From: Rachicladosporium sp. CCFEE 5018
Taxonomy: Eukaryota > Ascomycota > Dothideomycetes > Cladosporiales > Cladosporiaceae
DNA length: 56,413 nucleotides
NCBI GenBank assembly: GCA_002077045.2
Contig: KZ111155.1
Location: forward strand, 161,665 to 218,077
Direction: 5' to 3'
In this document: piece by piece, positions 21,423 through 33,316 of the stretch
How the letters are laid out: the number at the start of each line of letters is the position of its first letter
How positions within the stretch are numbered: the stretch's first letter is position 1
Notes under the pieces: generated by a model
The model's database searches: none
Told to the model about the DNA's origin: nothing
The model's input: the letters and a program-made list of their open reading frames with translations, nothing else
Position numbers and translations under genes: made by a program

Positions 21423-22972
21423 TCATGCTTCGTTCTCCTCGTCCCATCCACCGCGTTTGCGAAGGTTTGCAGTAGTATACAGAAAGCTGTCAAGCGCCGC
21501 ACCGTCTTTAGCGACTCCATCGGAGGCGCTGAGCTGCTTGAGAGGTTCGTCGAGCGCGTCGACTTCGCTGATAGTGAGCTTCGATCCAGTCTCGCCGTCG
21601 TCGACTGTCCCATTGACTTGTACAACACGCACGCGACACCCATCGGATCGCCGATCATCGAGTGCAAGTAGAGTATATCCGGCGTTAGCACCGTAGTAGG
21701 TGACATCGAGCACCGCCGCTTCGCCTGTTTTGAAGACAGTGACAGCAGCGCCTGCAGGCGAACCGTTCCCAAGTGTTGAGCAGTCGATGAAGGCGAGCGC
21801 TGGGAGCTTCTCGCAGGCCACGCACAAAGCCCATCGATCGGTCCGAGCAGCGACGGGCACTACCCATATGCCCGAGACGGCCATCTTCTCATCGACACTT
21901 GGGAGCAGGTGTGAGAGAGCTTTGCGCAGGTCAACCTTTGCCAGTAGCTCACATCGCGGCCAGTCCCAGACGCCAAGCCAGTCATTGCCGCCGCCACTGA
22001 CAAGTAGATCTGTTCCAGGAATGAGGCATATCTTGCTGACGAAATCTGTGTGCGCGAGACAGTAGCCTTCGATGACGTGTGCTTGTGGAGGTCCTCTTGA
22101 GACGCGGATGTGTTCATCTCGATCAGCGGTGAGGATGTAGCGTCTAGTCTTGCCGTCGACCTCCCGTGTTGCATGGACCATATCGGTCAGCATGGAGACA
22201 TGGCCGAGAAGCAGCTTGTGCTCGAATGCGAGAGGCTCCTTGCGTGGCGTGACAAGCTTCTGCTTCTTCTGTGACTCGAGTGCGCGCAGATTCCGCTTCG
22301 TATGAACCGTCAGCGGTGTCGCAGATGGCTTGAACAGAGCTGGCTCGACTGTCGACTTTGCGCCCTCGGCTCCCGCCTGTGCCAGCTGCTCATCGTACTC
22401 TGGTACGATAAGTGGAAGAGAGTATACATCGCCAAACTTGTCTCCGATCAGTATGGTTGACGAGTCAGGCAGAGTACGAACAGCACATGGACGTTTCGGC
22501 ATGGCTCGTTGACTGAGTTCGGTGAAAGCGCCACCAGGGCTCACATCGAGCACGTGGACTACTTTGTCTTCAGTCACTACAATGACATGGGATTGGTCAG
22601 GCGCAACTCGGATACTGATGATTCTGCTGAGTGACGAAGGCTTCTTGCTATCGCGCTTCTGCTTCTTCGCAGGTCGTTCGTCGGAGCTATTGGCATGGCC
22701 GTTGATGGTCTCGGCGGTTGGATCCTGTACGAGCCATCAATATGGGTTCACTGAATGATCATCAGCGTGGCGCTTATCTGCTCGCTCGCTTGGGATGGGC
22801 CACTTACAGTGTTTCCTGAACACCATCTCGAGGCGGCCACTCGATCTGCGAACGAGTATGCGAGCAGCTCTGCGCCACATGCTGCCAGCAGGAGAGGTTT
22901 GTCACCCTGCTCGAGACTCGCGATGCATTGGAATGGGTGATGCGTGACCGGAGCGGGCCTTTCTCCTTCCAT
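21423..22972 (-). CDS. TRM82: tRNA (guanine-N7) methyltransferase non-catalytic subunit Trm82
   Basis: Two exons, 22808-22972 and 21423-22724, joined by an 83 bp intron (GTAAGT...TACAG), giving 488 residues. WD40-type protein. The strongest family mark is the block RRYILTADRDEHIRVSR with GYCLAHTDFVSKI right after, followed by LVSGGGNDWLGVWDW. Trm82 (WDR4 in animals) scaffolds the catalytic Trm8 to make m7G46 in tRNA. A Lys-rich segment (KRNLRALESQKKQKL) lies in the middle, as in other fungal Trm82. It shares a ~440 bp divergent region with the ribosomal P0 gene, so two translation-related genes are side by side. Confidence 0.92.
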
Positions 22973-23410
22973 ACTGAGACCGCAAGGACCGAGGAGTGCT
23001 GATGTATAGACGTGTTCCAACCAACACCCGATGGATCGATTCAAAGGCCAATTACCTACAGCTGATGCGGCAGTGGGAGGTCTTTAGTCAGTCAGTGTTA
23101 CCAGCCAGACACTGGACTTGATTCTGACGATCGTGGCTCTCAGCGTTGTTGTGACTCAGACTCGACTACTGTGAGTAAGGTATGTATATATGCCTGCAAG
23201 CGGATTATATGTCGAGATTCACATTCGTCTTTCCAGTCTCGGGAAGCACCCGCTGCCAAGGCTTCGACTCTTCGAATTCGACCAGACCGCACGCCAATTC
23301 CAGCAGACGACACACGACCCGCATACAAACCACCCGTTTCCTTCCACCTTCACAACACAATCACAACCGTTCATAAGACCTCAAAAATCCTATAGTGACC
23401 AAACGGCATT
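22973..23410. promoter_or_regulatory. Divergent promoter of TRM82 and RPP0
   Basis: 438 bases between the two start codons. The 100 bases before the RPP0 start are pyrimidine/A-rich, as in strongly expressed fungal genes. I do not see an unambiguous factor site. Confidence 0.45.
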
Positions 23411-24413
23411 ATGGGGGGCAGAACCGCGAACAAAGCCGGGTACTTTGACAAGCTCAAGGGCCTGCTCGAGGAGTACAAGTCCATCTTCATCGTTGGCGTC
23501 GACAATGTCGCCTCGCAGCAGATGCACGAGATCCGCCAGTCGCTCCGCGGCGAGGGCGTCGTGCTGATGGGCAAGAACACCATGGTAAGAGATGCGCATA
23601 CTTTGCACTGCGGATCGGAAATGCGCAGGACTAACATACAATCAGGTCCGCCGTGCGCTCAAGACCTTCATCTCCGATAGCCCCGAGTACGAGCGCCTGC
23701 TTCCGTTCATCAAGGGCAACGTCGGTTTCATCTTCACCAACGGTGACCTCAAGGAGGCCCGCACGAAGATCCTCGCCAACCGTGTCGCTGCACCCGCCCG
23801 TGCCGGTGCCGTCGCCCCAGGTGATGTCTTCATCCCCGCCGGCAACACTGGTATGGAGCCCGGCAAGACCTCTTTCTTCCAGGCTCTCGGTGTGCCCACC
23901 AAGATCGCCCGTGGTACCATCGAAATCACGGCCGACTTGAAGATCGTCGAGGCCGGCAACAAGGTCGGCCCGTCCGAGGCTACCCTGCTCAACATGCTCA
24001 ACATCTCCCCGTTCACCTACGGTATGAGCATTGCTCAGATCTACGACAACGGCCAGACTTTCGATGCCAGCGTGCTTGACATCGAGGAGTCGCAGCTGCT
24101 CAAGGCTTTCTCCCAGGCCATTGCTACGATCACCACCATCTCCCTCGCCGCCAACTACCCCACCCTTCCCTCAGTCATGCACAGCCTCATTGGCACCTAC
24201 AAGAAGGCCATTGCTGTCGCTGTCGAGACCGAGTACGAGTGGGACGCCATCCACGAGCTCAAGGACCGCATCAAGAACCCCGATGCCTATGCTTCCGCTG
24301 CACCGGCTGCTTCCGAGGCTGCACCCGCAGCTGCTGAGGAGACCAAGGCTGAGGAGAAGAAGGAGGAGTCGGAGGAGGAAGACGAGGATATGGGCTTCGG
24401 TCTCTTCGACTAA
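23411..24413 (+). CDS. RPP0: 60S acidic ribosomal protein P0 (uL10)
   Basis: Exons 23411-23584 and 23646-24413 with a 61 bp intron (GTAAGA...ATCAG); 313 residues, the normal length for P0. It starts MGGRTANKAGYFDKLKGLLE, contains MGKNTMVRRALK across the splice junction, GNVGFIFTNGDL, and ends with an Ala/Glu-rich hinge and the universal P-stalk tail EEDEDMGFGLFD. P0 anchors the P1/P2 heterodimers of the ribosomal stalk that recruits translation factors to the GTPase centre. Codon use is strongly biased to C-ending codons, as expected for very high expression. Confidence 0.98.
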
Positions 24414-25180
24414 GCAGGAGGATAGTGACTATGAGGCAAGTTGAGTGGACGCGAGGACAGTGCGGTTTGCTTGCGCAGTCGATAGCTCCATCAACACTAC
24501 CTCTCCTCGACAACTTCTGCACGCTTATGCACCTCTATCTTGACTCACAGCAGTGAAACAGCCAGTATTTTCGCCACAGAGAGACGTTGAGATGCTACAA
24601 ATGTGCGGCGTCGCAACGATATCGCCTCTCTCCGACGCCAGGTCTGAACAATACGCACTCGCAGCTAAGTACATCTGACCACAGGAGACTGCTGGAATGT
24701 TTGGAGAAAGGGTACGTTCAACTTCCACAAGTCCTACCAACCACTTCGCGTGATGAATACCTTTTAACTCTCATTGGACTCACGTCCAGGAGGACAAACA
24801 CGCAACAACAACTTTAATTCATTTCTTTCTGACATTGATTCCAACACCGCTACGATTATCTCGGTTCGTTCGGGCAATCGGCTGACTTGTCATCTTACAG
24901 TGAATTACCGCATGTTACGTCAGCTGTCGATGTTGAGACTGCCTCGTAGACTCGGACTGCTACGGCTCTCTGGTCCTTCATCTGCTCTGCCACGACCAGC
25001 CTTCCGCTGCCCTTTGTCTTCTTGAGAAGCCGTGATTATGCCGTGGCTTGGACTCGTGCTACGAATTCTCGCCTGTCGCCAATTACGACTCGTCCTCATA
25101 GCCTCAAATTCGTTGCTTTGGGGACTTGATCTATCCCTGTATATGTTCGTCTGCACCTATGCGTCTACTACATGTATCCT
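24414..25180. other. Intergenic, RPP0 to GNAT gene
   Basis: About 770 bases between converging genes. I see no coding signal; the 3' end of RPP0 must lie in the first part. Confidence 0.45.
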
Positions 25181-26269
25181 TCACACCTTCCCCAAATCCA
25201 CCCTCACCCAGTGAACCGTCCACTCCGCCCTCCCGCCCAGACTCTCACACATCCCCTTACTAGCCCCATTCCCCACAATCACATACCCCTGCGCCAACTT
25301 CTCCATTCCGTCTGCGAAGAACAATCCCATTTCCTCGCGGAACAGCTTCGTCGTCAGTTTCTGCGCCAGCCCCATGCGTCGGTACGCTGGCTCAACGTGC
25401 AGAGTCGTGAGACTGGCGTCTAGGCCGACGAAGGCCCAGGCTATGGGACTTGACTTCGCTGCTTCTGTGCCGTTGGTGGGGTAGAGACCGAGATTAGGCA
25501 AAGCAGCTAGTGTGCGGTCTTGACGGGGGATTTGCGTTCGGGAGCGGACGAGCGCGAAGTGCTCCTTACTTAGCTTGCCCCAGCGGACGCTTGGCGTGAG
25601 GCCGAGAGGTGTGGTCATGGAGGGGACGTCGAAGATGAACATGTGGTTTGGGACTACTGTCGTGGATGACTCTCCGGAGAGGACATCTAGAGTCTGGAGG
25701 TAGGGAATTGTGCGAGCGTGTATGGAGCCCCAGAGCATGATATTGGGATTACTCGCGTGAGCTGCGTAGTCTGATTTTGAGAGACCAGCTGAGTCAACTT
25801 CGGTGTCTGTGGAATCTTCGGCGTCCGGATGTGCTTGATGGATCGAGGGTGGGAAACCAAGGGCTTTGAAGGCGACAAGAAGATTGTGGAGGAGCGATAG
25901 TATTGCCTTGTCGTTATAAGTATTCGTAGACGAAGAGACACTCTCGATCTGTCCATTGTTCGTTGGCGTAGGGGAGACCTCCCAACTCCCGAACAGCCAT
26001 ACTTCGGTCTCGGGTCTGCAGCTGCGATCTACAAAGGCGTAGAGCCATGGTTCTGCGCTGTCGCTTGCATTGTCCACTTCATGGTCGGCGAGATCCCGAT
26101 TCGTGACCAAATGGCTGCCGTCCAGGAAGCGTCCGAACTGCAGTCTTCGGTAAAGTGGCAAGGCAATTCGAAAGTATCTGGGGTCACGAAGATGCGTCAA
26201 GACGCTCTGCACCACGGTGCTCTCGCTTGGAGAGCCATTGAGGTTGTGAATCTTCATGGCAATGGCCAT
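25181..26269 (-). CDS. GNAT-family N-acetyltransferase
   Basis: Single exon, 362 residues. The C-terminal third contains the acetyl-CoA-binding core: IAWAFVGLDASLTTLHVEPA, then YRRMGLAQKLTTKL (motif A, R/Q-x-x-G-x-A type), and a later segment GYVIVGNGASKGMCESLGG that would form the last strand and helix. The N-terminal two thirds are less typical and probably form an accessory region. The layout resembles the FR47/glycine N-acyltransferase-like subgroup. Substrate unknown. Two in-frame ATGs, 26269 and 26257, are possible starts. Confidence 0.8.
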   Translation of the reverse strand: MAIAMKIHNLNGSPSESTVVQSVLTHLRDPRYFRIALPLYRRLQFGRFLDGSHLVTNRDLADHEVDNASDSAEPWLYAFVDRSCRPETEVWLFGSWEVSPTPTNNGQIESVSSSTNTYNDKAILSLLHNLLVAFKALGFPPSIHQAHPDAEDSTDTEVDSAGLSKSDYAAHASNPNIMLWGSIHARTIPYLQTLDVLSGESSTTVVPNHMFIFDVPSMTTPLGLTPSVRWGKLSKEHFALVRSRTQIPRQDRTLAALPNLGLYPTNGTEAAKSSPIAWAFVGLDASLTTLHVEPAYRRMGLAQKLTTKLFREEMGLFFADGMEKLAQGYVIVGNGASKGMCESLGGRAEWTVHWVRVDLGKV

Positions 26270-26735
26270 GGCAACGGAAGAGAGGAAAGTATTGGAGATG
26301 CAGTACGAGATGAGATTGCGTGCTGTGACTCGACGGTGTCTTTAGCCTGCAATAGATTACTTACCGAAGTAGAGTCTTACTACGATGGCTCTGCGCAATG
26401 TGTCTCTCTTGGAACACATGCGAGTGATGCTGATATGGCAGGCTGAGAGTGTTCGTGGACACCTACAACCGTTGCTAATATGGGAGCAAATCATCAAGCC
26501 AAAGTCGTGCATAAACAAGCCCAGCTCTGGAACACGGGCATTTCACTTCCACGGCGAAATCAAATGCTCGCCTGATTATGGAGATCACGCAAGGTCGATC
26601 TCATTCTTATGCTGACATGATGCTGCAGTGTCTATATACCATCCTATCATCAACGGGTATCTCCCAGATCATCCTCGATCATATTGCTTCGGATTCGTTA
26701 AGCTCTCGCACCGTTGACAGCACTTACGCACACTC
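26270..26735. other. Intergenic, GNAT gene to DUF3602 gene
   Basis: About 470 bases. It holds the promoter side of the GNAT gene and the 3' side of the DUF3602 gene, both on the minus strand. No other feature seen. Confidence 0.4.
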
Positions 26736-27222
26736 TCACTTCGTCTCCTCATGATGCTTCCCACCCCCCAACTTCTCCTTAACCTTCTCCAACAACCCCT
26801 CCTTCTTCGCCCCCTCAGCATGCTCCTTCTGCGCATGCGTATGCCCCCCATACTTGTCCTTATGCACATTCCCTCCACCCCCCCTGCCAGTGTGGAAGTT
26901 CTCATACCCCTCCGCGCTCCGCGTGTCAGTCTCCGGAATGTAGTCCTCGGACCCCGAGGAAGTGGGAGGGAATTGCTGGGGCTTGAGAGCCGGGGAGTCC
27001 TTGGGCGTATGGATCATGTTCCCGGCGCCGCCGCGGCCGGCGGAGTACTCGGAGCGGCCTTCGCCTACGTAGCCTTCCCGCGTGATGCCGGATTCGACGT
27101 AGGAGGTGTTGGGGTCTTCGCCGATGTTGCCGGCGCCTTGGATGGAGGGGTTAGTGGGGGTTTGGGGTGGAAGTGAGGGGCAACGTACCGCCGCGGCCGG
27201 TGGAGTGGATCTTGTCTGCCAT
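26736..27222 (-). CDS. DUF3602 / Par32-like small hydrophilic protein
   Basis: Exons 27189-27222 and 26736-27136 with a 52 bp intron that splits the first motif; 144 residues. Three copies of GRGG(A/G)GN occur: STGRGGAGNIG near the N-terminus, SAGRGGAGNMIHT near residue 48, and HTGRGGGGNVHKD near residue 100. The rest is rich in Gly, His, Lys and Glu, without any membrane segment, and ends in a Lys-rich helix (EGLLEKVKEKLGGG). The repeated GRGGxGN motif is the mark of the DUF3602 family, which includes yeast Par32, a TORC1/Npr1-linked inhibitor of ammonium transporters. Whether this paralogue does the same is unknown. Confidence 0.82.
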
Positions 27223-27930
27223 GTTGACTGTGGTCTGGATTTCGCTATTTGGTGTTCTCTGAGGCGAGGAGAGAGGTGAGTGAAGGAATACCTGAGCTAG
27301 AAGCTGTGTTTCGAACAACCCAACAAGGCTCGATCGAAGTTGGATAATCCCAAAATCAGCAGTCCTACCTATGCGCGAACTCTGCCTACTTTATATCATC
27401 CAAGATCTCGCATAGCATAGATCTGGCCTTCGCCGGGCTATGCCGCCAGAGGTGGACCTCACCACATGCATCACACCATCGTACGCAATTGGAGGCTTGG
27501 AGCCAAAGGATTGATGTTGCCATAACGCCGGTGACGGAGGCCAAGTCTGTTGGCCTAGATAACGAGTACCAAGCGCTGATTGGTGCGCGAAGTTTTGTGA
27601 GGTTAGGTGCACATGTCAGCAGTGCTGGAGCTGTATGACCGTCGCCGTTGGGAAAAGGGTTTTGTATGGGAATGTGTGGAAGTGTGTCAATGGCAATAGT
27701 CATGGAGATGCAGTATACAGTACTTCGCCTGCAATACGACGACGGGACGGGAAGTTGCAGCGTTGCGCCATTTCAATATCGAGAATTCGCGCAATGGATA
27801 CGATGGAGCAGGAGATCGTGTTCGTTGCGAGGAAAAGGTATGATACACGCCATGACGCCGCGCACTGAATACACATCATCGCGCAACTCGTAAGACCCCC
27901 CCTGGAGTCGAAAATCAGAGACCTGCGCTA
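27223..27930. other. Intergenic, DUF3602 gene to phosphate carrier
   Basis: About 700 bases. Open frames on both strands around 27386-27893 overlap each other and show no family features. It probably contains the promoter of the DUF3602 gene and the 3' end of the carrier gene. Confidence 0.4.
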
Positions 27931-29189
27931 TCAAGCCTTCGCCTCTGCAGGCGGCGCAGCTCCGCCAGTAGATGGCAGACCCATGAAGATCTTGAATGAG
28001 TCGTAGATCATCCATTGCAAGCCAGTGAGCGTTCCGATCATCACGATACTGCGTTGGAAGTCAGTAAAGAGGTGAGCAACCGACGAAGGATGCACGGGGT
28101 CACTCACCGGACTGGAAGACCGTTCCACAACCCGCCAAAACCAATGTCCTTGTAGATTCTGCTAATCGCAGCACCACCACCTTCGCCAGGCTTCCTCGTA
28201 GCGTTCAACTTGCTGACCATGACATCTGCCGGGTGAGATACAATAGCACACAGAATACCAGCGAGGTAGCCACCAGTGAAAGCGATACCGGTCTGCTGGC
28301 CTTTGGTGTAATCCGACTTCTGTCCCCCAAGGCGAGCGTAAATCATCTCAACAATAGTCTCGAATGACGCGAACTTCATCATCGTGTACGGGATTTGGCG
28401 AGCCCAGAGCGGGTACAGACCCTTGTAAAGCCCAGCAACACCCTCAGCCTTGACGATCTTGTTGATACCGTCCAGCGTTCCAGTCGCGAAAGGTGGCAGC
28501 GTGGTCTGCATCCGCACTTTCACAGCCTCGAGCGGACAGAGCCCAATATCTGCGATGAACTCCGCTGACGCCGAGCCCGCAAGATATATCGCCGTCTTGT
28601 TCTTGTACGCTGCCTCAGGGCCAGCCAGATCGGAGTAGAACTTCTTGAAGTACTCGTAGAAGCCGTACTTGGCTGCACCTTGGACTGAATAGCCGAAGAA
28701 TGTCGGGCTGCCGCCGGTGTAGATCCCGCGGAAGCCGTCGGAGGCTATGATGGTACGCCAGCCTTGCAGGTTGCCGCTGTAAAGTTTGCTGTCGACTTGG
28801 CGACGGCATTTGACGAGGTCGAGGGGTGTGACAGCCCAGTGGGTGAGACCGCAGGCCATGAGGCCGCCGAAGGTGCATGTTGCCTGGTGATTATTAGTCC
28901 ACACACCGAGAGTACGCTTTGAGATCTCAGCACATACATAGTACTTCCCACTGTACAGCTCGATCTTGCCTGTCTTCGCCTGTGCCTCTTGCGAGAGCTT
29001 GGTGTACTCTGCGACTGCAGCATCGCTGAGCTGAGCGGTCTTCTGCTTGGCGTCCTCTGCTACACTCCATGATGGGTACAGCTCTGTTCGCGCCAGTGTT
29101 GAGGACCGTTTTGGAGCTTGCGTTCGGTATGGCGAGGCCTGACCGAATGTCGCGCTCAACGCGCTCGCTGTGGGGAAGAGAGAGGCCAT
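27931..29189 (-). CDS. PIC2: Mitochondrial phosphate carrier (Pic2/Mir1 type)
   Basis: Exons 28938-29189, 28108-28883 and 27931-28048; introns 54 and 59 bp; 381 residues. Mitochondrial carrier (SLC25) protein with three repeats: THWAVTPLDLVKCRRQV (PX[DE]XX[KR] motif), CPLEAVKVRMQTTLPPF and SHPADVMVSKLNA. The context of each repeat (KYGFYEYFKKFYSDLAGPE, YPLWARQIPYTMMKF) is that of phosphate carriers, which import inorganic phosphate (or copper, in yeast Pic2) into the matrix. A ~90-residue N-terminal stretch precedes the first repeat, with a helical Gln/Ala/Lys segment, as in fungal members. Pic2 rather than Mir1 is my preference from the long N-terminus; not certain. Confidence 0.93.
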
Positions 29190-29652
29190 ATCTGCTTGCG
29201 CCCTTCAATCGTCGAATGGTCAGCTCTGCGCTCGGCCTTATCGCGGACCTCTCCCATGGTCACCAGTCTGCTTCCTAGGCTTGCTGTTCCTCTTTGCGTG
29301 GCATATAGAAAGAAATTAACACTCACTTACCTCGCGCACACTACTTCAGGTACTCGTGCGTGAGTCTCCTTGCTACAACCAGAATATGGACGAGCACAAG
29401 AGCAAGTTGATAGCTCGAGCAGGGACCATGGCATTTCTCCGCAGCTCACTGGCGCGCATTGACCATGACGTCGGTTCAGACAGGGCAGCCACGCTAAACT
29501 CTAAAAGTTCGAAGTCAAGTGAGAGTGATTGGCATGTGATCGAAAGAAGTATTGATATCACGTTCCCCATCCTTGATACCTGGGCGTACTACTTCACGAC
29601 TAGCGACAGAGGTCTCGGAAGACTACAATCATTCTTGAGATAGACTATCACG
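29190..29652. other. Divergent region between phosphate carrier and CBS gene
   Basis: About 460 bases between divergent starts. An open frame at 29356-29643 (+, 95 codons) has no recognisable content and I do not call it. Confidence 0.4.
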
Positions 29653-30208
29653 ATGTCGCACCCAAATCCTCCGCCGACCGTAGACCCGGAAGCACCACAA
29701 CAGAGCGCATCCCAATGGGCCAACAAATTTCGAGGCGTAGGAAGAACTAAAAGCCACCCCCCGTCACAGTTTCTGACAATCATCTCAGGCCAACATAGAA
29801 GATCTCGACCCCCCACCAGCCCTCTCAGTCCATCCCCAAACTCCGATCCACCAAGCGCTCCTCACAGCTTTCGAACGCGACTACACCCACCTCACGGTCC
29901 TACACCCTGAGACCAAGTCACTACTCGGCTACATCTCCGTGCCATCCATCAAATCTCAGCTCTCCTCCAAAGCTATCTCTGAGACCGATCCGGTGGAGAA
30001 AGCTATGGTGAGCTTCAAAAGGAAGGGCCGGACGTACAAGTTGATCACTATGGAGACGCCGCTTGAGGAGCTGCAGGCTTTTTTTGAGGGAGCAGGGACG
30101 GGGAGGAAAGAGGAATTTGCGGTCGTCACGGATCCGGCGAGGAGATTTGTGTTGGGTGTTGCAACACGGGGGGACCTAGAGGAGTTCGTCAAACGACGGC
30201 CGGCGTGA
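29653..30208 (+). CDS. Small CBS-domain protein
   Basis: Exons 29653-29736 and 29789-30208 with a 52 bp intron (GTAGGA...CTCAG), 167 residues. After a Pro/Gln-rich start come two CBS-like halves: IHQALLTAFERDYTHLTVL with SLLGYISVPSIK, and a second with EFAVVTDPARRFVLGVATRG and DLEEFVKRR. Each half ends in the typical CBS pattern of a hydrophobic strand followed by a G-hhT/S-x-x-D/S turn and helix. CBS pairs bind adenosyl ligands and act as regulatory modules. No catalytic domain is attached, so the partner is unknown. Confidence 0.78.
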
Positions 30209-31585
30209 GACTGCTGCAAGCCGAGATTGCGGACCTCGCTACAACGAACAAGTGCTTGCACTGCTCAGGACAAACTGCTGTCCTCGATCTGAGATGTCAG
30301 AAGGCGCAATTTGCACGCATGTCTTTAGGCAAGCGACGCTGTCATAGCGCTGATGCGAGCAACTCCAACACGCCCTGTCCGGATGAGTCGTCTGCGAGTG
30401 AGCTACGATACCAGCTTGTATCGCCGCCGATATGACCACGAGCCAGATGACCATTGAGCTTTCCCAGGATCAGCAGCATCGCCGCATTATCAAGCCTTGC
30501 AAACGCGATGGCAATCGGGCCGGCACATAGGCAGCATTGTGCATCAGGGGGCCGATCAACAAACCTCAGTCCACGATGAGTCTCTTTGGGAGAACGCAAG
30601 GAATGTAACGGCATTCTATACGGCTCCTCGAAGTCCCCGAGGTAGAGCGTTTGCAGGGCTGTGTCTCCAATGACAAGATGAGGGAGCTCGAAGCACCAAA
30701 CGCTACTAGCAAAAAGACAACGACCAGCATGTGTCACGCTTTACCGAAAAACGCATGTCAATGAACTCGAGCGTCTGGTGTGTGGCGAGCAGGAACAGTC
30801 AAGGTGAAGTCAATTCGCATCTGCAGTGATCCGCGTTTCGTCTAGTATCGAACCAGCGTAGAGCCACGCGGCGACTGATCAATTGTGGACATAAAAGACA
30901 AGAATCATTCTTCTAACAGCCCGCACTCGGTGTCTAGTCGCTTTATCCACTAAAAGCATATTTGCACCGTGATTAGTCTTTCCGCGTTCCGTCTCACTGT
31001 GAATGAGCTATAATAGCACCTTATAGTAGACTGAATCTTGTGTGACCATACGCTGGCGAACAAGATCGTGAACGCGCTCACGATGTGGAGAATCAAGTAC
31101 ACCGTACTGCTCCAGGCGCCGAGCCAGCGCCGAGCCAATGTGTTCCTACTCTGCGATGGGAACAGCTGTTCAACAGGTACTTCGCGCTCTCCACTATGTG
31201 CGTGCACTAGCACGTGGAGGTCCGTGGCAGTCTCGCATGCTGGCGGTTGAACTCGGTTCGTCAACGACATATTGCCGCGATTCTTCTTGTCTAGCTCTCT
31301 ACCCGGACACAGGCGTACACCTGGCGTATGTAGCAACCGCGTTGGCTACCTGAGGTGCTCACGGGTATGCATCCGCTTCCATTGGATTTGTCTTTGAAGC
31401 CGAAGGAACTTCCCGGCGATGCTCAGGGCTGATGGAGTGCTTCAATCCCGCGAAGGAGACGAAGCGCACTCGCTAATTCGGCTGCAAGAAATTCCATTTC
31501 GGCTCCAGGTTCAATGCTCGACACCTCGTACGGGGCCTGGACGATCCGGAAGCGACGACATGGCCACGCGCGACCACGTTCGGGT
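30209..31585. other. Gene-free stretch, CBS gene to PX gene
   Basis: About 1.4 kb. The open frame 30342-30737 (-) encodes 131 residues with no motif; others are shorter. I see no supported gene. Confidence 0.4.
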
Positions 31586-32316
31586 TCAGAAGAAGATGAA
31601 GTCCTTGAGTATAGGCGAGGCGGCGAACTCGGGATTGAGCAGGATGCAGCTATTCGTGGTCAGCACGGATCGTAGGTGCATGCAATCAGGTGAGGGCATA
31701 CTTCACGAAGTGGTTCAAGCCATTCTTGCGATGCTCGAGAAATTCGGGCCGGAAACGTGAGACGACACTCTTGCGAGGCAGCGGAGGTATGCTCGCCTCT
31801 GAGTACGGGAATGCCTTGATGAGGTTATTGCGCAGCTTGTCAAACTCCGAGTACCTGACATGTGTAAGTATCGTTGTTGAATGTGAGAGTCAAAACAGCG
31901 CCAAAATACCTCTTCCTAATACTCATCACCCCTCCCTTCAGCGTAGCCACACTACAATTCCACACCAGATATGCCCCAATACCCGTAGGCCCGCTCACGA
32001 TCACATAGTCGTCTACAGTCACTGATCTCGCCCAGCAGCCAAGGCTCTGCTCATGGGAGGCAGACGAGTGATCTTCCAGCGATATGGGTGCGGGCCGAGT
32101 CTCGACGATGGATTGGTACGAGACCGTGCTTATGGAGCGATCGTGCCGCGTCAGCCAGAAGGGAGGAGAGGAGTCGGAGCTTGCACGTGGTGATGAGGAC
32201 GTAGCATGCAGGTCATTGCTCGGACTGGATGGTGCCGATGAAGTCTCCACGGCTGCACTTGTGGCGACTTCATCGAGGTTCTCTGGCTCGCGGGTTCGAG
32301 GGGGCGGGGACCCCAT
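31586..32316 (-). CDS. PX-domain protein, Ypt35-like
   Basis: Three exons: 31910-32316, 31702-31854, 31586-31649; introns 55 bp (GTATTT...GTCAG) and 52 bp (GTATGC...AATAG); 207 residues. The first ~85 residues are Ser/Pro-rich. The PX domain follows: WARSVTVDDYVIVSGPTGIG, AYLVWNCSVATLKGG, then RKRYSEFDKLRNNLIKAFP, PPLPRKSVVSRFRPEFLEH, RKNGLNHFVNCILLNPEF and a final helix. RRY-type (here KRYSEF) and PxxP features indicate phosphatidylinositol 3-phosphate binding on endosomes. Size and order match yeast Ypt35, which recruits Vps13 to endosomes and vacuoles. The gene is easily missed because the PX core is spread over three exons. Confidence 0.85.
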
Positions 32317-33316
32317 GCAATTAATGTGTTTGATGCGGACGAAGTGAGCCTTCGGGATATGCAGGATGTAGATGTCCGATGTACTGCGCTAGGTCAATAC
32401 TGCTTGATGGAGCGCTTGCATGTTTGCGTAGTATGGGAGGGGCTGGCCGGTGGCAAGCTGCTGGTGGGAGCGGGACGTGGCTTGCATACAGGTCACTCTA
32501 CAGAAATCGCCCCACGCTTTCTCGGCTGATGGCTGGCAGGAACGTCCGACGATGTGGATCTGCTCATATACTGTCACCTGTATCTATGGAATGATCTGGC
32601 GGTATGCCGTCGAGATGCTCATCCACCATGGCAGTGCAGAGATATGATAGCCAATGCCACCTCACAAGAGTCCACAGCAACCGCCGTATGGATCTCGGGT
32701 ATCTCGCATGCAGCACTCTAAATTTACAGGGTTGCAAGGATCAGCGCCGCGCAGGGTCTATGGTTCTCTCGAAACTCCACTCCCGAGCGCCCTCAAGCAG
32801 CTATAATTCTTCAAACGCGTCTTCATCGGGCGAATCGGGCCACACTGACCACTCGGGCTACAGCTACTGCACAGCATGACACTCGTGCAGACGCAGTGCA
32901 GGAGCATGATTCGCGCCTGGTGGCAATGCGGTGGTTGATGTGGATCGACCAGCTCGTTTGATACACATTTCAGGTCATAGCTTCAACGGCTGGGTGATAG
33001 AGTCGGGGGCTAGCAGCAGAACACGGATGAATCTGTTCATAAACCCCGTGGGCCCATGCCTGGCCTGTGTCTCATGTAGGTAGACGCCCGTTCACGACTT
33101 CTTCCTGGTCTGACCGTAGCTGTTTCCCTTCATCACCTCATCTTGTACATTGCTTGACTTTCATAGGATCTGCATTGCACGCATTGTAAGTGGCCGAAGG
33201 CAAAAGCACACAGAAGATCTCCGCTGACCGAGCAGTCACCTTCAGCATATTTCAACGCCGCCCTCGACTACGAAGCATTCAATTGTTCTCGTAAAGTAAA
33301 TACCTCAACCGCCATC
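32317..33316. other. Intergenic, PX gene to secreted-protein gene
   Basis: 1 kb between divergent genes. It contains both promoters. No other coding or repeat signal recognised. Confidence 0.4.

Noticed and set aside
20765..21772. 335-codon minus-strand frame
   Set aside because: Antisense to the NRS/ER exon and running into TRM82 in another frame; no motif.
30342..30737. 131-codon minus-strand frame
   Set aside because: No recognisable domain, overlapped by frames on the other strand, no splice context.
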